Notes under the pieces: model-generated
The model's database searches: none
What the model saw: only the letters and a program-made list of their open reading frames with translations
Told to the model about the DNA's origin: nothing
Position numbers and translations under genes: made by a program
In this document: piece by piece, positions 22,742-30,822 of the stretch
Position numbering within the stretch: position 1 is the stretch's first letter
Layout: every line of letters begins with the position of its first letter
Assembly (NCBI GenBank): GCA_020847395.1
Contig: JADLCD010000042.1
Coordinates: 1 to 34,142 of the forward strand
From: Chitinophagaceae bacterium
GTDB lineage: Bacteria; Bacteroidota; Bacteroidia; Chitinophagales; Chitinophagaceae
Length of the DNA: 34,142 nucleotides
Direction of reading: 5' to 3'

Positions 22742-25209
22742 TGATGGAAGCAACGTATTTACAACTGGATGAAGCCGCAAAAAAGGCCTTTTCAATTGCC
22801 CAGGCGATAGCGAAAGAAAATATGCATGCCGCTTATGATGCAGCACATTTGCTGATGGCGCTATTGCATAAGGATATTTTGCTGGAACCCTGGCTGACAG
22901 AAATGGATATAGATGTGTATTACCTGAAAGACTGGGCAGATGTAAGAATGGAAAGCTATGCCAAGAGTAAAGCATTTAAGGAAACGATTCCGCCGGCAGC
23001 CGGAGTAGACGCGGTGATGAACGAGGCGGACAGCATCAGGACAATACTCAATCAGGACGAGCTGTTGCCGTTACATTTGCTTGTGGCGATCAGTACACCC
23101 GGTGTGGCCTTTTCATTCGACCAGTTGCGTACTTTTCCTTTGAAGCGGGAAACGTTGATGAATGCTGCCAAATCTGAATCAGCTGTTATACAGGAACTAT
23201 TGGGAGGTAACGGAATGGCTGAAGAGAAAAAAGTGAACGCCGGGAGCGCTGCAGCGCTTGGAAAGTTTTGCCTGGATAAAACGGAGCTGGCAATACAGCA
23301 GAAAATTGATCCGATCATTGGCCGCGAACAGGAAACACGAACCATAGAAGCTATTTTTGGAAGACGGCTCAAGCCTAATGTATTAATTGTGGGAGAGCCG
23401 GGTGTGGGTAAATCGGCCCTGGTTGACGGGTTTGCTATTGCTATTGCGGAAAAAAAAGTACCGCTATTTTTACAATCAGCGCATATTTACGAGCTGAATG
23501 TGGGCGCCCTTGTGGCCGGAGCCTCATATAAAGGAGAAATAGAGGAACGTTTGAACAATATCATCAGCGATCTTAAAAAGCAGGACAAAGCAATATTGTT
23601 TATTGATGAAATACACGCTTTTTTAGATAAAAATGGAGCGGTAGCCAATGCTGCAAACCTGTTGAAGCCGGAGCTGGCCCGGGGAGGAATAACATTGATA
23701 GGCGCCACCACCATTGATGAATACCGGAAACTGATAGAACCTGATGAGGCTTTTGCACGCAGGTTCGAACTGCTTCAGATAAACGAGCCGGATGCAGATA
23801 CCTCCTTTAGAATGATGAAGGGAACAGCAGCGCTTTATCAGCAACATCATAACATCACTGTGCCAGACGAAACGCTTAAAGAGACCATACGGCTGGCCAA
23901 GCGTTATATTAAAGACCGAAAACTGCCTGATGCAGCCATAGATCTGATGGACAGAAGTATGGCAGCATTAAGATTAACAATTGAAACTTCTGCAGATATA
24001 GTGGCACGAAACAGGGCGGCATATGTTGTGCTGACAGAAACAGAAAACACTGCCAGCGAGGATTATAAGTGGCATTATACCCAATTAAAGAACAACCTGA
24101 ACCCGATTGTATGGAGTGAGCTGCAGATTGAAGAAGACGTAGCGGCTATTACAGCCGTTGATCAAATAAAAACGCTGCTGGCTGATATTTACAAAAAACT
24201 GGAAACAATTGTACCGGTAAACCGCTCCGAATTACTGGAACATGATGTAGCAGCCATAGTTGCTGATAAAACAGGTATACCTATCGGGAAGATACAGGCG
24301 CAGGAAAAAGAGCGTTTGCTGAATATGACAGCAATACTCAAACAGCGGGTGGTGGGGCAGGATTATGCTATTGCCGCTGTGAGTGAAGCTATATTGGAAT
24401 CACGGGCAGGATTAGGAAAACCGGGACAACCGATGGGATCCTTTTTCTTTCTGGGCCCCACAGGTACCGGAAAAACGGAGCTGGCAAAAGGGCTGGCTGA
24501 GTTTTTATTTCAGTCGGAAACCAATATCATCCGCTTTGACATGTCGGAGTTTAAAGAAGAGCATTCGGCAGCATTATTATATGGTTCTCCACCCGGTTAT
24601 GTAGGATACGAAGAAGGAGGATTGCTGGTGAATAAGATCAGGGAACAACCCTATTCAATAGTATTATTTGATGAAATTGAGAAAGCCCATCATTCTGTAT
24701 TCGATGTTTTTCTGCAGATAATGGATGAAGGAAAACTGCATGATAAGCTTGGAAAGGAAGGTGATTTTTCAAATGCGCTGATTTTGTTTACATCTAATAT
24801 CGGTAGTCAATACGTAACAGAACAGTTTGGCAAAGGACATATACCAGGAAATAATGAGCTCCTGGAAATTATGGGTAAGCATTTTCGCCCTGAGTTCCTG
24901 GGCAGGCTTACCGAAATTGTGCCTTTCTCACCTATGACGAAGGAAATGGTTGAAAACATTTTCTCCATACAGATGAAGTCACTCTACAAGGCTTTGGACA
25001 AAGAAAAGATCGGTCTTACGGTTACAGAAGCTGCCAGGAAAAAACTGGCTTTGCTTGGCTTTACACCACAGTATGGCGCCCGGCCATTGAACAGTGTCAT
25101 TCGTAATCATATCCGCCGTCCGTTGGCAAAAAAGATAATTGACGGAACGTTGCAACCCGGTACCTTCATTATGCTTGATTTTGAGAACGAAGAATTTATA
25201 TGGAAATAA
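22741..25209 (+). CDS. clpV: T6SS AAA+ ATPase ClpV (TssH), 822 aa
   Basis: This protein disassembles the contracted sheath for reuse. The N-terminal double Clp-N domain includes HAAYDAAHLLMALLHKD. The first AAA+ domain has Walker A GEPGVGKS (~residue 218), Walker B ILFIDEIHAF and the sensor region LIGATTIDEYRK. The second has Walker A GPTGTGKTE (~572), VLFDEIEKAH-type Walker B (IVLFDEIEKAH) and FRPEFLGRL with the arginine finger. The M-domain between them is short and lacks the long coiled coil of the disaggregase ClpB, consistent with ClpV. Of the possible starts, ATG 22741 overlaps the stop of the upstream gene; ATG 22744 and a TTG at 22735 are alternatives. Confidence 0.92.
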   Translation: MMEATYLQLDEAAKKAFSIAQAIAKENMHAAYDAAHLLMALLHKDILLEPWLTEMDIDVYYLKDWADVRMESYAKSKAFKETIPPAAGVDAVMNEADSIRTILNQDELLPLHLLVAISTPGVAFSFDQLRTFPLKRETLMNAAKSESAVIQELLGGNGMAEEKKVNAGSAAALGKFCLDKTELAIQQKIDPIIGREQETRTIEAIFGRRLKPNVLIVGEPGVGKSALVDGFAIAIAEKKVPLFLQSAHIYELNVGALVAGASYKGEIEERLNNIISDLKKQDKAILFIDEIHAFLDKNGAVANAANLLKPELARGGITLIGATTIDEYRKLIEPDEAFARRFELLQINEPDADTSFRMMKGTAALYQQHHNITVPDETLKETIRLAKRYIKDRKLPDAAIDLMDRSMAALRLTIETSADIVARNRAAYVVLTETENTASEDYKWHYTQLKNNLNPIVWSELQIEEDVAAITAVDQIKTLLADIYKKLETIVPVNRSELLEHDVAAIVADKTGIPIGKIQAQEKERLLNMTAILKQRVVGQDYAIAAVSEAILESRAGLGKPGQPMGSFFFLGPTGTGKTELAKGLAEFLFQSETNIIRFDMSEFKEEHSAALLYGSPPGYVGYEEGGLLVNKIREQPYSIVLFDEIEKAHHSVFDVFLQIMDEGKLHDKLGKEGDFSNALILFTSNIGSQYVTEQFGKGHIPGNNELLEIMGKHFRPEFLGRLTEIVPFSPMTKEMVENIFSIQMKSLYKALDKEKIGLTVTEAARKKLALLGFTPQYGARPLNSVIRNHIRRPLAKKIIDGTLQPGTFIMLDFENEEFIWK

Positions 25210-25238
25210 AAATGATCAATAATTAATAAATACGCTTT

Positions 25239-25631
25239 ATGTCTTTTATAGCTAAATTAAATGTAGACGGAGAAGAGTCTAATGTACTGGAATGCCAGTT
25301 TTCCTTTTCACAGGATATTGATGGAATAGGGAAACCTTCGTCTATACCCAAAGGGGGTACCGTGGAGATCACTATTGAAAGTTCAGGAAAAACAGATCTG
25401 TTTGACTGGATGATCAGTCCTACACAAACCAAAAGTGGAGATGTAGCCTTCTATCGCAGAGATAATTTGAGAAAACTGAAAACGCTCAGATTTACAGATG
25501 CACACTGTATCAGCTATAAAGAAAAATATAGCCATAATGGAGAATTCCCGATGCAGATAACCATTATAGTAAGCGCAAAAGAACTGGCGCTGAACGATTC
25601 TGATTTTAAGAATAACTGGCCTGCCAGTTGA
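25239..25631 (+). CDS. hcp2: T6SS tube protein Hcp (TssD), second copy (130 aa)
   Basis: It has the same length and layout as the first Hcp (MSFIAKLNVDGEESNVLEC, GKPSSIPKGGTVEITIES, LFDWMISP, ITIIVSAKELALNDSD), but the two differ at well over half of their positions by eye. It follows clpV by 29 bp on the same strand, probably in one operon. Divergent Hcps often have separate jobs: one builds the tube while another carries small effectors in its lumen. This copy is expressed with clpV, not with the sheath genes. Confidence 0.9.
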   Translation: MSFIAKLNVDGEESNVLECQFSFSQDIDGIGKPSSIPKGGTVEITIESSGKTDLFDWMISPTQTKSGDVAFYRRDNLRKLKTLRFTDAHCISYKEKYSHNGEFPMQITIIVSAKELALNDSDFKNNWPAS

Positions 25632-26283
25632 TTGCGGGGGTATATAGGGATTGATATTCAAAGTGCCTAACACTTTGAATATGCTAACATATTCAAAAGT
25701 TTCAAAATCCGGCAAATAAAATTTACAACTGAATCGAAACTAATTATTAACCAATACTTTAATTCAAATAACAAGTTGATTTTCATTAATATTCTTGTCG
25801 AACTCGCGTTAAATTACATTACCGGGAAATGCCCAAAGAAATGCATCTGAAATGGGTAAAGCAAATGCAGGAAGCAAAGAAATCGGCACAGTAACTTCAC
25901 CTAAAACATAAACGAATTGGATTATGATCATCGATCAGTTTATTGAGGAGATTAATAAACTCTTACCGGCAATTGAATAACTGCAGTTTTCATACTTATC
26001 TAATTTGCCATTTTTATTGAGGTTTTTAAACGACAATCCATTTATAACAATGATTTTATACCTGAAGAAGGTGAGTATTCCAATGTAGGGACTGTTTTAT
26101 TTTTTACGATTACATATACACCATTTACTGCGCGTAAGGGTTATTCAAAAGGGCAAGCAGGATGAGGCTTGCGAGGAAATAGCTATAGTTAGATTAAACG
26201 TTAAGCATAGCCGAATGTATTGATTTTTGGTGACAGAATGTCGATATGAACCTTTCCTGGCTAATTAATCTAATAGTGTTTTA
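25632..26283. other. Gene-poor stretch at the end of the T6SS locus
   Basis: There is no full gene. A perfect 12-bp inverted repeat (25654-25665 / 25671-25682, 5-nt loop) follows hcp2; it lacks a T run but may end the operon. At 25790-25894 a 34-codon frame on plus ending in VKQMQEAKKSAQ could be the tail of a lost gene, and an 18-codon frame starts at 25924. This is AT-rich decayed sequence between the accessory and housekeeping regions. Confidence 0.5.
25654..25682 (+). terminator. Hairpin after hcp2
   Basis: A 12-bp perfect stem with loop CCTAA starts 22 nt past the hcp2 stop. No T run follows, so it may act as an mRNA 3'-end stabiliser rather than a classic terminator. Confidence 0.45.
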
Positions 26284-27468
26284 TCAATCAGCATTGTATA
26301 CTACTCTCCCGCCAATAATAGTATTTGCAATAGTAATATCGTTATCAAACAAAACAATATCAGCATCTTTACCAACTTCCAACGAGCCCTTATGGCTGTG
26401 TACTCCCAGGATGCGGGCAGGCGTATAACACATCATCTTAATTACATCAGGCAACGCAATACCTGCTATATCTCTCATGGTGCGCACTAACCTGTCTGCC
26501 GTAGCTACGCTGCCTGCAAAAGCAGTTCTGTCAGGTAGTTTTGCTACTCCATTTTCTACAATCACTTTAAGCCCGTTATGCAAACTACCTAATACACTCT
26601 CACCCTCAGGCATACCCGCGGCACGCATGGCATCTGTGATTAAGGCAATACGGTCTGCTCCTTTAATTTTGTAAATAAGTTTTAATAGCGGCGCAGGCAA
26701 ATGAACACCGTCAGCAATAATCTCAACATCTATTTCATCTATTAAAAATGACGCTTCAACAGCGCCGGCATAACGGTAAGCATTTCTTCTTGTAACGCCT
26801 GCCATACCAGAATACAAATGCGTGGCAAGTGAATATCCGTGCGCAAATCCCTGCTCCACTTCTTCACATACTGCATCTGTATGTGCAAATGCAGGAAGAA
26901 CATTATGCGCCATCATATAATCAGCAAATGCAAGCGCACCCGGCAATTCCGGCGCGGCACTCCATCTTGTAATAAATGGATAGGTTGTTACTATCTGTTC
27001 ATATTCTGCAGGGTCTGGATTACGGATATATTTGGGGTCCTGCGCTCCCCGCTGGCTCATGGCAAAATACGGACCCTCAAGGTGCATGCCCAAAAACTGT
27101 GCGCCATGTGTATTGCTCACTACTGCTTTTTGATAAGATTCCAGTGTTTGAACCAGTTCTTCCCTGCTACCAGATAAAGTAGTGGGCAGCATTGCCGTTG
27201 TACCGTATTTTGCATGCAGTTTTGCTATTGCTAAAAAAGCTTGTTCGGTGCCGTCCATAAAATCATGCCCGCCGCCACCGTGTATATGTATATCAATAAA
27301 CCCCGGCGAAACAAACTTGCCCATCGCATTAATCTCCTGGGCATTATTTACTTTTACCGGCTTATTATTTATTGCCGCAATTTTTCCTTCTTCTATAATT
27401 ACCTGCCCGCTTTTAATAATGCCGTTAGGTGTAATAATATTTCCGTATATAATATTTATTCTTTCCAT
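26284..27468 (-). CDS. nagA: N-acetylglucosamine-6-phosphate deacetylase NagA (394 aa)
   Basis: Converts N-acetylglucosamine-6-phosphate to glucosamine-6-phosphate and acetate in amino-sugar recycling and catabolism; cytoplasmic. It belongs to the amidohydrolase superfamily. Metal and substrate motifs are HIHGGGGHDFMDG (~61-73), the metal-binding glutamate in GMHLEGPYF, the histidines in FAHTDA and THLYSGMAG, then IADGVHLP, and the catalytic aspartate in LITDAM. Length is normal. The ATG at 27468 (MERINIIYG) starts the family homology; a TTG at 27501 is unlikely. No nagB or transporter lies beside it. Confidence 0.93.
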   Translation of the reverse strand: MERINIIYGNIITPNGIIKSGQVIIEEGKIAAINNKPVKVNNAQEINAMGKFVSPGFIDIHIHGGGGHDFMDGTEQAFLAIAKLHAKYGTTAMLPTTLSGSREELVQTLESYQKAVVSNTHGAQFLGMHLEGPYFAMSQRGAQDPKYIRNPDPAEYEQIVTTYPFITRWSAAPELPGALAFADYMMAHNVLPAFAHTDAVCEEVEQGFAHGYSLATHLYSGMAGVTRRNAYRYAGAVEASFLIDEIDVEIIADGVHLPAPLLKLIYKIKGADRIALITDAMRAAGMPEGESVLGSLHNGLKVIVENGVAKLPDRTAFAGSVATADRLVRTMRDIAGIALPDVIKMMCYTPARILGVHSHKGSLEVGKDADIVLFDNDITIANTIIGGRVVYNAD

Positions 27469-27532
27469 CTCCGCTATGCCTGTTATATAAGCATCCTTCA
27501 AAAATAATGTTATTAATGAAGTATTAGTTCAC

Positions 27533-27570
27533 CGAAAACAAAAATGCCGGTAATACAATACCAGCATTTT
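27533..27570 (-). terminator. Terminator downstream of the peroxiredoxin gene
   Basis: On the minus strand a 12-bp stem (one G-U pair) with a 6-nt loop ends in TTTTTGTTTT, 26 nt past the stop of the peroxiredoxin gene. Confidence 0.75.
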
Positions 27571-27595
27571 GTTCAAAACAAATTAAATACCTAAC

Positions 27596-28066
27596 TTATT
27601 TGATTGCAGCCAACGCTTCTTTCAACGCTGCAAAATTTACCTGTGTGCCGGGGTTGGCTGTTTCTTCCGCATACGCAACTGTGCCGTTTTTATCTATAAC
27701 TACCACGCCTCTTTTTGACACCCCTTTTAAACCGAGAACAAAATCTTCAAGATACATGCCGTATGCGTTAATCATATTCTTATTAAAATCAGATAAAAGG
27801 TCGAAGTTGATATTTTGTTGCGCTTTAAATATACCTAATGAAAAAGGCAAATCAACAGATACGGCTACTACCGCTGCTCCAATATTATTATAAAAACTTA
27901 ATTCATCGCGATTGCTGCACAACTGTTCCGTGCACACGCCTGTAAATGCAGCGGGAAAAAAATTAATCACCAGTATTTTTCCTGCAAAGTCTTTTAAAGA
28001 AACTTCTTTTCTTTCCGTATTTATCAATGTAAAATCAGGAGCTTTTGTACCAACTGCTATTGCCAT
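27596..28066 (-). CDS. Peroxiredoxin, AhpC/TSA family (156 aa)
   Basis: Thiol peroxidase reducing hydrogen peroxide and organic peroxides; cytoplasmic, as there is no signal peptide. The thioredoxin fold carries the peroxidatic cysteine in FFPAAFTGVCTEQLC (Cys45), with Pro38 and Thr42 of the PxxxTxxC motif. A second cysteine at position 50 could be the resolving residue, as in atypical 2-Cys Bcp/PrxQ-type enzymes. The conserved arginine region is not obvious. GVSKRGVVVIDKNGTVAYAE is the usual C-terminal strand pair. Best described as AhpE/BCP-like. It is monocistronic, with its own terminator and a likely promoter at 28086-28093. Confidence 0.9.
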   Translation of the reverse strand: MAIAVGTKAPDFTLINTERKEVSLKDFAGKILVINFFPAAFTGVCTEQLCSNRDELSFYNNIGAAVVAVSVDLPFSLGIFKAQQNINFDLLSDFNKNMINAYGMYLEDFVLGLKGVSKRGVVVIDKNGTVAYAEETANPGTQVNFAALKEALAAIK

Positions 28067-28085
28067 AATATTATTTTTAGAATGG

Positions 28086-28093
28086 CGAAGCTA
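28086..28093 (-). promoter_or_regulatory. Promoter -7 element for the peroxiredoxin gene
   Basis: TAGCTTCG on the minus strand matches TAnnTTTG at all but one fixed position, 20 nt before the ATG. No -33 TTG was seen at the right distance. Confidence 0.45.
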
Positions 28094-28502
28094 AAGAAAA
28101 ATAGGATTTGATTAGTTAATATGTAAAGGTTTGATTGCAGGAAATATTGGAAAACAATCATTTAAATTGATAAAGAAAAAAAATACTATTATATTTTATA
28201 ACTATGAAAGTAGGGTATTCCGTTGCCAACCCCACCCTTATGTTACTTTGCCCTTGTTGTTTAACTAATATTAATTAACTAAAAATCCGGATTAGAACCC
28301 ATGTTTTATGATAGGTGTTTATACTAATGTTTCATAAGTCTTCGTTTATTCATTTGTAAGAGTATACACCTATCATTTTGCTACTTACTATCATGCGCTA
28401 GACCTGGCTACGGCCAGGTCTATTTTAAAAACTCACCTATATGTGATTGATTGATCAGTAGTAAATTGGTAAATTAACCAGGAAATAGATTAGGGGAACT
28501 GG
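28094..28502. other. Intergenic stretch with two inverted repeats
   Basis: There is no gene. It contains a long imperfect inverted repeat, ATGATAGGTGT plus ATAC at 28308-28324 against 28362-28376, enclosing a 37-nt loop. It also holds a separate 10-bp hairpin at 28399-28422. Together they look like the 3' part of a small plus-strand transcript or a regulatory leader, although the flanking genes are both on minus. Confidence 0.45.
28399..28422 (+). terminator. 10-bp hairpin with UACG tetraloop, followed by TTTT
   Basis: The stem TAGACCTGGC/GCCAGGTCTA is perfect, and the loop TACG closed by C-G is a UNCG-type extra-stable tetraloop when read on plus. TTTT follows 2 nt later. On minus it lies 80 nt beyond the manC stop but lacks a T run, so its geometry favours a plus-strand terminator. 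Confidence 0.5.
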
Positions 28503-29585
28503 TTAGAGGAACTTATCTCCTTTGCTTCTTTTTATTTCGGCAACATATTCCTTTATTTCCTGTTCTTTTTCCCGGCTGCAAATCATTAATACATCACCGG
28601 TATCAATAATAATATGATTATCTATTCCCTGCAATACAATCAATTTATCCTGCCCAACATGAATCATATTATTTGAGGAATCTATAAGCATTGTGTTTTT
28701 GCCTGATATAGCATTGCCTGTTTTATCCTTGTCTATATTTTCATAAGCGGAGTTCCATGTTCCCAGGTCGCTCCAGCCAAAACTTGAAGGAATGATATAA
28801 ACATTATCCGCTTTTTCCATAATACCATAGTCAATGGAAATACTGCTGCAAAGCGGGTAAATTTTCTCTATGGCCTGCTTTTCTTTTGCTGTGTTCAGGT
28901 TACTTTCTTCAGCAATAAAAAGTTCGTTCATTTCAGGAAGATATTTTTCAAATGCCTGCACAATATTTTTCACTTTCCAAACAAATATGCCTGCATTCCA
29001 TAAAAAATCTCCACTTGTTAAAAATGTTTTTGCTATTTCAAGGTTAGGCTTTTCAGTAAAAGTTTTAACCTGGTATACATTATCACTTACCTCATATTGC
29101 TCATGCTGTATGTACCCATAACCTGTGTTGGGATGGGTAGGTTTAATACCAAGTGTAACCAAAGCGTTATTTACACGAACAAAATTCAATGCTTCAATAC
29201 ATACTTTTTTAAAAGCAATTTGCTCAAGTACCAGGTGGTCGGCAGGAGCGCATATTAAACAGCCATCAGGATTTATTTTGTTGAGCTTATGCGCAATATA
29301 AGCAATGCAGGGCGCAGTGTTTTTGCGTGAAGGTTCTCCAATAATATTTTCTATGGGTATTTCAGGCAACTGTTCCTTTACAATAGGAATATATTCTTCT
29401 GATGTAACTATATATATATTCTGTTTTGGAATAAAATCTACAAAGCGATCAAAAGTTTGTTGTATAAGCGTTCTGCCTGCTCCCAGTATATCAAGAAATT
29501 GTTTTGGATAAGATGTTCTGCTCATCGGCCAAAACCTGCTTCCAATTCCCCCGGCCATAATTGCCACGTAATGATTCTTATTCAT
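28503..29585 (-). CDS. manC: Mannose-1-phosphate guanylyltransferase (360 aa)
   Basis: Makes GDP-mannose from mannose-1-phosphate and GTP, a precursor of LPS, capsule and glycoprotein sugars; cytoplasmic. The nucleotidyltransferase motif AGGIGSRFWPMSRTSYPKQF lies at ~11-30. ICAPADHLVLE, TFTEKPNLEIAKTFL and FLWNAGIFVWK are the usual sugar-binding segments, and SIDYGIMEKADNVYIIPSSF is the signature of the GDP-mannose enzymes. It is a single-domain form without the C-terminal isomerase domain of bifunctional ManC/AlgA (~480 aa). It starts 24 nt after the kdsD stop, in a two-gene operon of surface-sugar precursors. Confidence 0.93.
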   Translation of the reverse strand: MNKNHYVAIMAGGIGSRFWPMSRTSYPKQFLDILGAGRTLIQQTFDRFVDFIPKQNIYIVTSEEYIPIVKEQLPEIPIENIIGEPSRKNTAPCIAYIAHKLNKINPDGCLICAPADHLVLEQIAFKKVCIEALNFVRVNNALVTLGIKPTHPNTGYGYIQHEQYEVSDNVYQVKTFTEKPNLEIAKTFLTSGDFLWNAGIFVWKVKNIVQAFEKYLPEMNELFIAEESNLNTAKEKQAIEKIYPLCSSISIDYGIMEKADNVYIIPSSFGWSDLGTWNSAYENIDKDKTGNAISGKNTMLIDSSNNMIHVGQDKLIVLQGIDNHIIIDTGDVLMICSREKEQEIKEYVAEIKRSKGDKFL

Positions 29586-29609
29586 ATCTGCTAAACGATA
29601 ATTTCTGAT

Positions 29610-30572
29610 TTATATGATGCCTTCCCTCACAAGATCATGCAAATGTAATACACCAATGTATACTTTATTGCGTATAACCAATAACTGGCTAACATCATTT
29701 TTCCGCATCAAATCCAACGCTGATACTGCCAGTTGGTCTTCCTCAATACATTTAGGATGTTTGCTCATAATATCCCCGGCTTTTACGCCAGACAGGTTTT
29801 CTCCTTTTTGAAGCATCCGGCGTAAATCTCCATCTGTAATTATTCCGCATATTGCATTATCTTTCACAACTGCTGTAGCGCCCATGCGAAATTTTGTGAT
29901 AGTAATAATGATATCTTTCAAATCTGCATCTAATGTTACCTGGGGGGTTACATTCCGTGCAAGCAAATCACTTACTCTTAAATATAACCTTTTACCCAGT
30001 GTACCGCCGGGATGAAACTTCGCGAAGTCTTCACTGGTAAAACCATTATTCTCAATCAAACAAACAGCCAATGCATCTCCCATCGCCAATTGCGCTGTTG
30101 TGCTGGTGGTTGGAGCAAGATTATTAGGGCAGGCTTCCTGTTCCACACTGGTATTCAATATATAATCGGAATGGGTAGCCAGAAAAGATTGCAGGTTGCC
30201 CGTCATGGCTATAATGGTATTGCCAAAATTGCGGATCAGCGGCAGCAACAATTTTATTTCCGGACTTTCTCCGCTTTTGCTGATCATTAATACAATATCA
30301 CCTGGCTGAACAAGACCCAGGTCGCCATGTATCGCTTCTGCTGCATGCAAAAAAGCAGCAGGCGTGCCGGTAGAATTAAGGGTGGCTACAATTTTTTGCG
30401 CTATCAAAGCACTTTTGCCAATACCACTTATTACTAACTTGCCTTTGGAGGAGGCAATCAGTTTAACTATCTGCTCAAACTGTTCGTCAATATATTGCGT
30501 GAGATGCTCAACAGACTGAGCCTCAAGTAAGATAGTACGCTTTGCTATTGTTTGAATATCAATGGAACCCAT
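29610..30572 (-). CDS. kdsD: Arabinose-5-phosphate isomerase, KdsD/KpsF family (320 aa)
   Basis: Converts ribulose-5-phosphate to arabinose-5-phosphate, the first step to the LPS sugar Kdo. The SIS sugar-isomerase domain (~35-170) contains VISGIGKSALIAQKIVATL, AAEAIHGDLG and LMISKSGESPEIKLLLP. Two CBS domains follow (VSDLLARNVTP... and AGDIMSKHPKCIEED...), the standard layout and length of the family. It is the first gene of the kdsD-manC operon, with a consensus promoter directly upstream. Confidence 0.93.
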   Translation of the reverse strand: MGSIDIQTIAKRTILLEAQSVEHLTQYIDEQFEQIVKLIASSKGKLVISGIGKSALIAQKIVATLNSTGTPAAFLHAAEAIHGDLGLVQPGDIVLMISKSGESPEIKLLLPLIRNFGNTIIAMTGNLQSFLATHSDYILNTSVEQEACPNNLAPTTSTTAQLAMGDALAVCLIENNGFTSEDFAKFHPGGTLGKRLYLRVSDLLARNVTPQVTLDADLKDIIITITKFRMGATAVVKDNAICGIITDGDLRRMLQKGENLSGVKAGDIMSKHPKCIEEDQLAVSALDLMRKNDVSQLLVIRNKVYIGVLHLHDLVREGII

Positions 30573-30586
30573 GCAAAAAAGTTCCG

Positions 30587-30618
30587 CAAACCTACTTGAA
30601 AAATAATGGTTGGCAAAA
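30587..30618 (-). promoter_or_regulatory. Promoter of the kdsD-manC operon
   Basis: On the minus strand TTTTG (30614-30618) is separated by 19 nt from TAGGTTTG (30587-30594), a perfect fit to the Bacteroidota -33 TTTG / -7 TAnnTTTG promoter. It lies 15 nt before the kdsD ATG, giving a very short leader. Confidence 0.8.
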
Positions 30619-30738
30619 CATAGCAGTTTATAGCTGCATCAATATTGTTTATTGAATAACAATTTTTTCATATCTTAATAGGCACAGGCTGCATATGCAA
30701 TTAATGGTTAATGTATTGCAATAAAGCCATTGTTAAGC

Positions 30739-30769
30739 TTCGGAAAAAGCATATATTATAGTAACTTCG
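30739..30769 (+). promoter_or_regulatory. Promoter candidate for recQ
   Basis: TTCG (30739-30742), 19 nt, then TAACTTCG (30762-30769): one mismatch in each box against TTTG / TAnnTTTG, about 53 nt before the recQ ATG. Confidence 0.5.
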
Positions 30770-30783
30770 CCTACTTTTTAAAA

Positions 30784-30802
30784 ATGCATGAAAATCATGC
30801 AT
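30784..30802 (+). repeat. Perfect 8-bp palindrome in the recQ leader
   Basis: ATGCATGA and TCATGCAT are separated by AAA and lie between the promoter candidate and the start codon. It could be an operator or an mRNA hairpin near the 5' end. Confidence 0.5.
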
Positions 30803-30822
30803 AGTGCGGAAAACAGAACGAC

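Noticed and set aside
22741-25209. ClpB disaggregase instead of ClpV
   Set aside because: The linker between the two ATPase domains is too short for the ClpB coiled-coil middle domain, and the gene is embedded in the T6SS operon.
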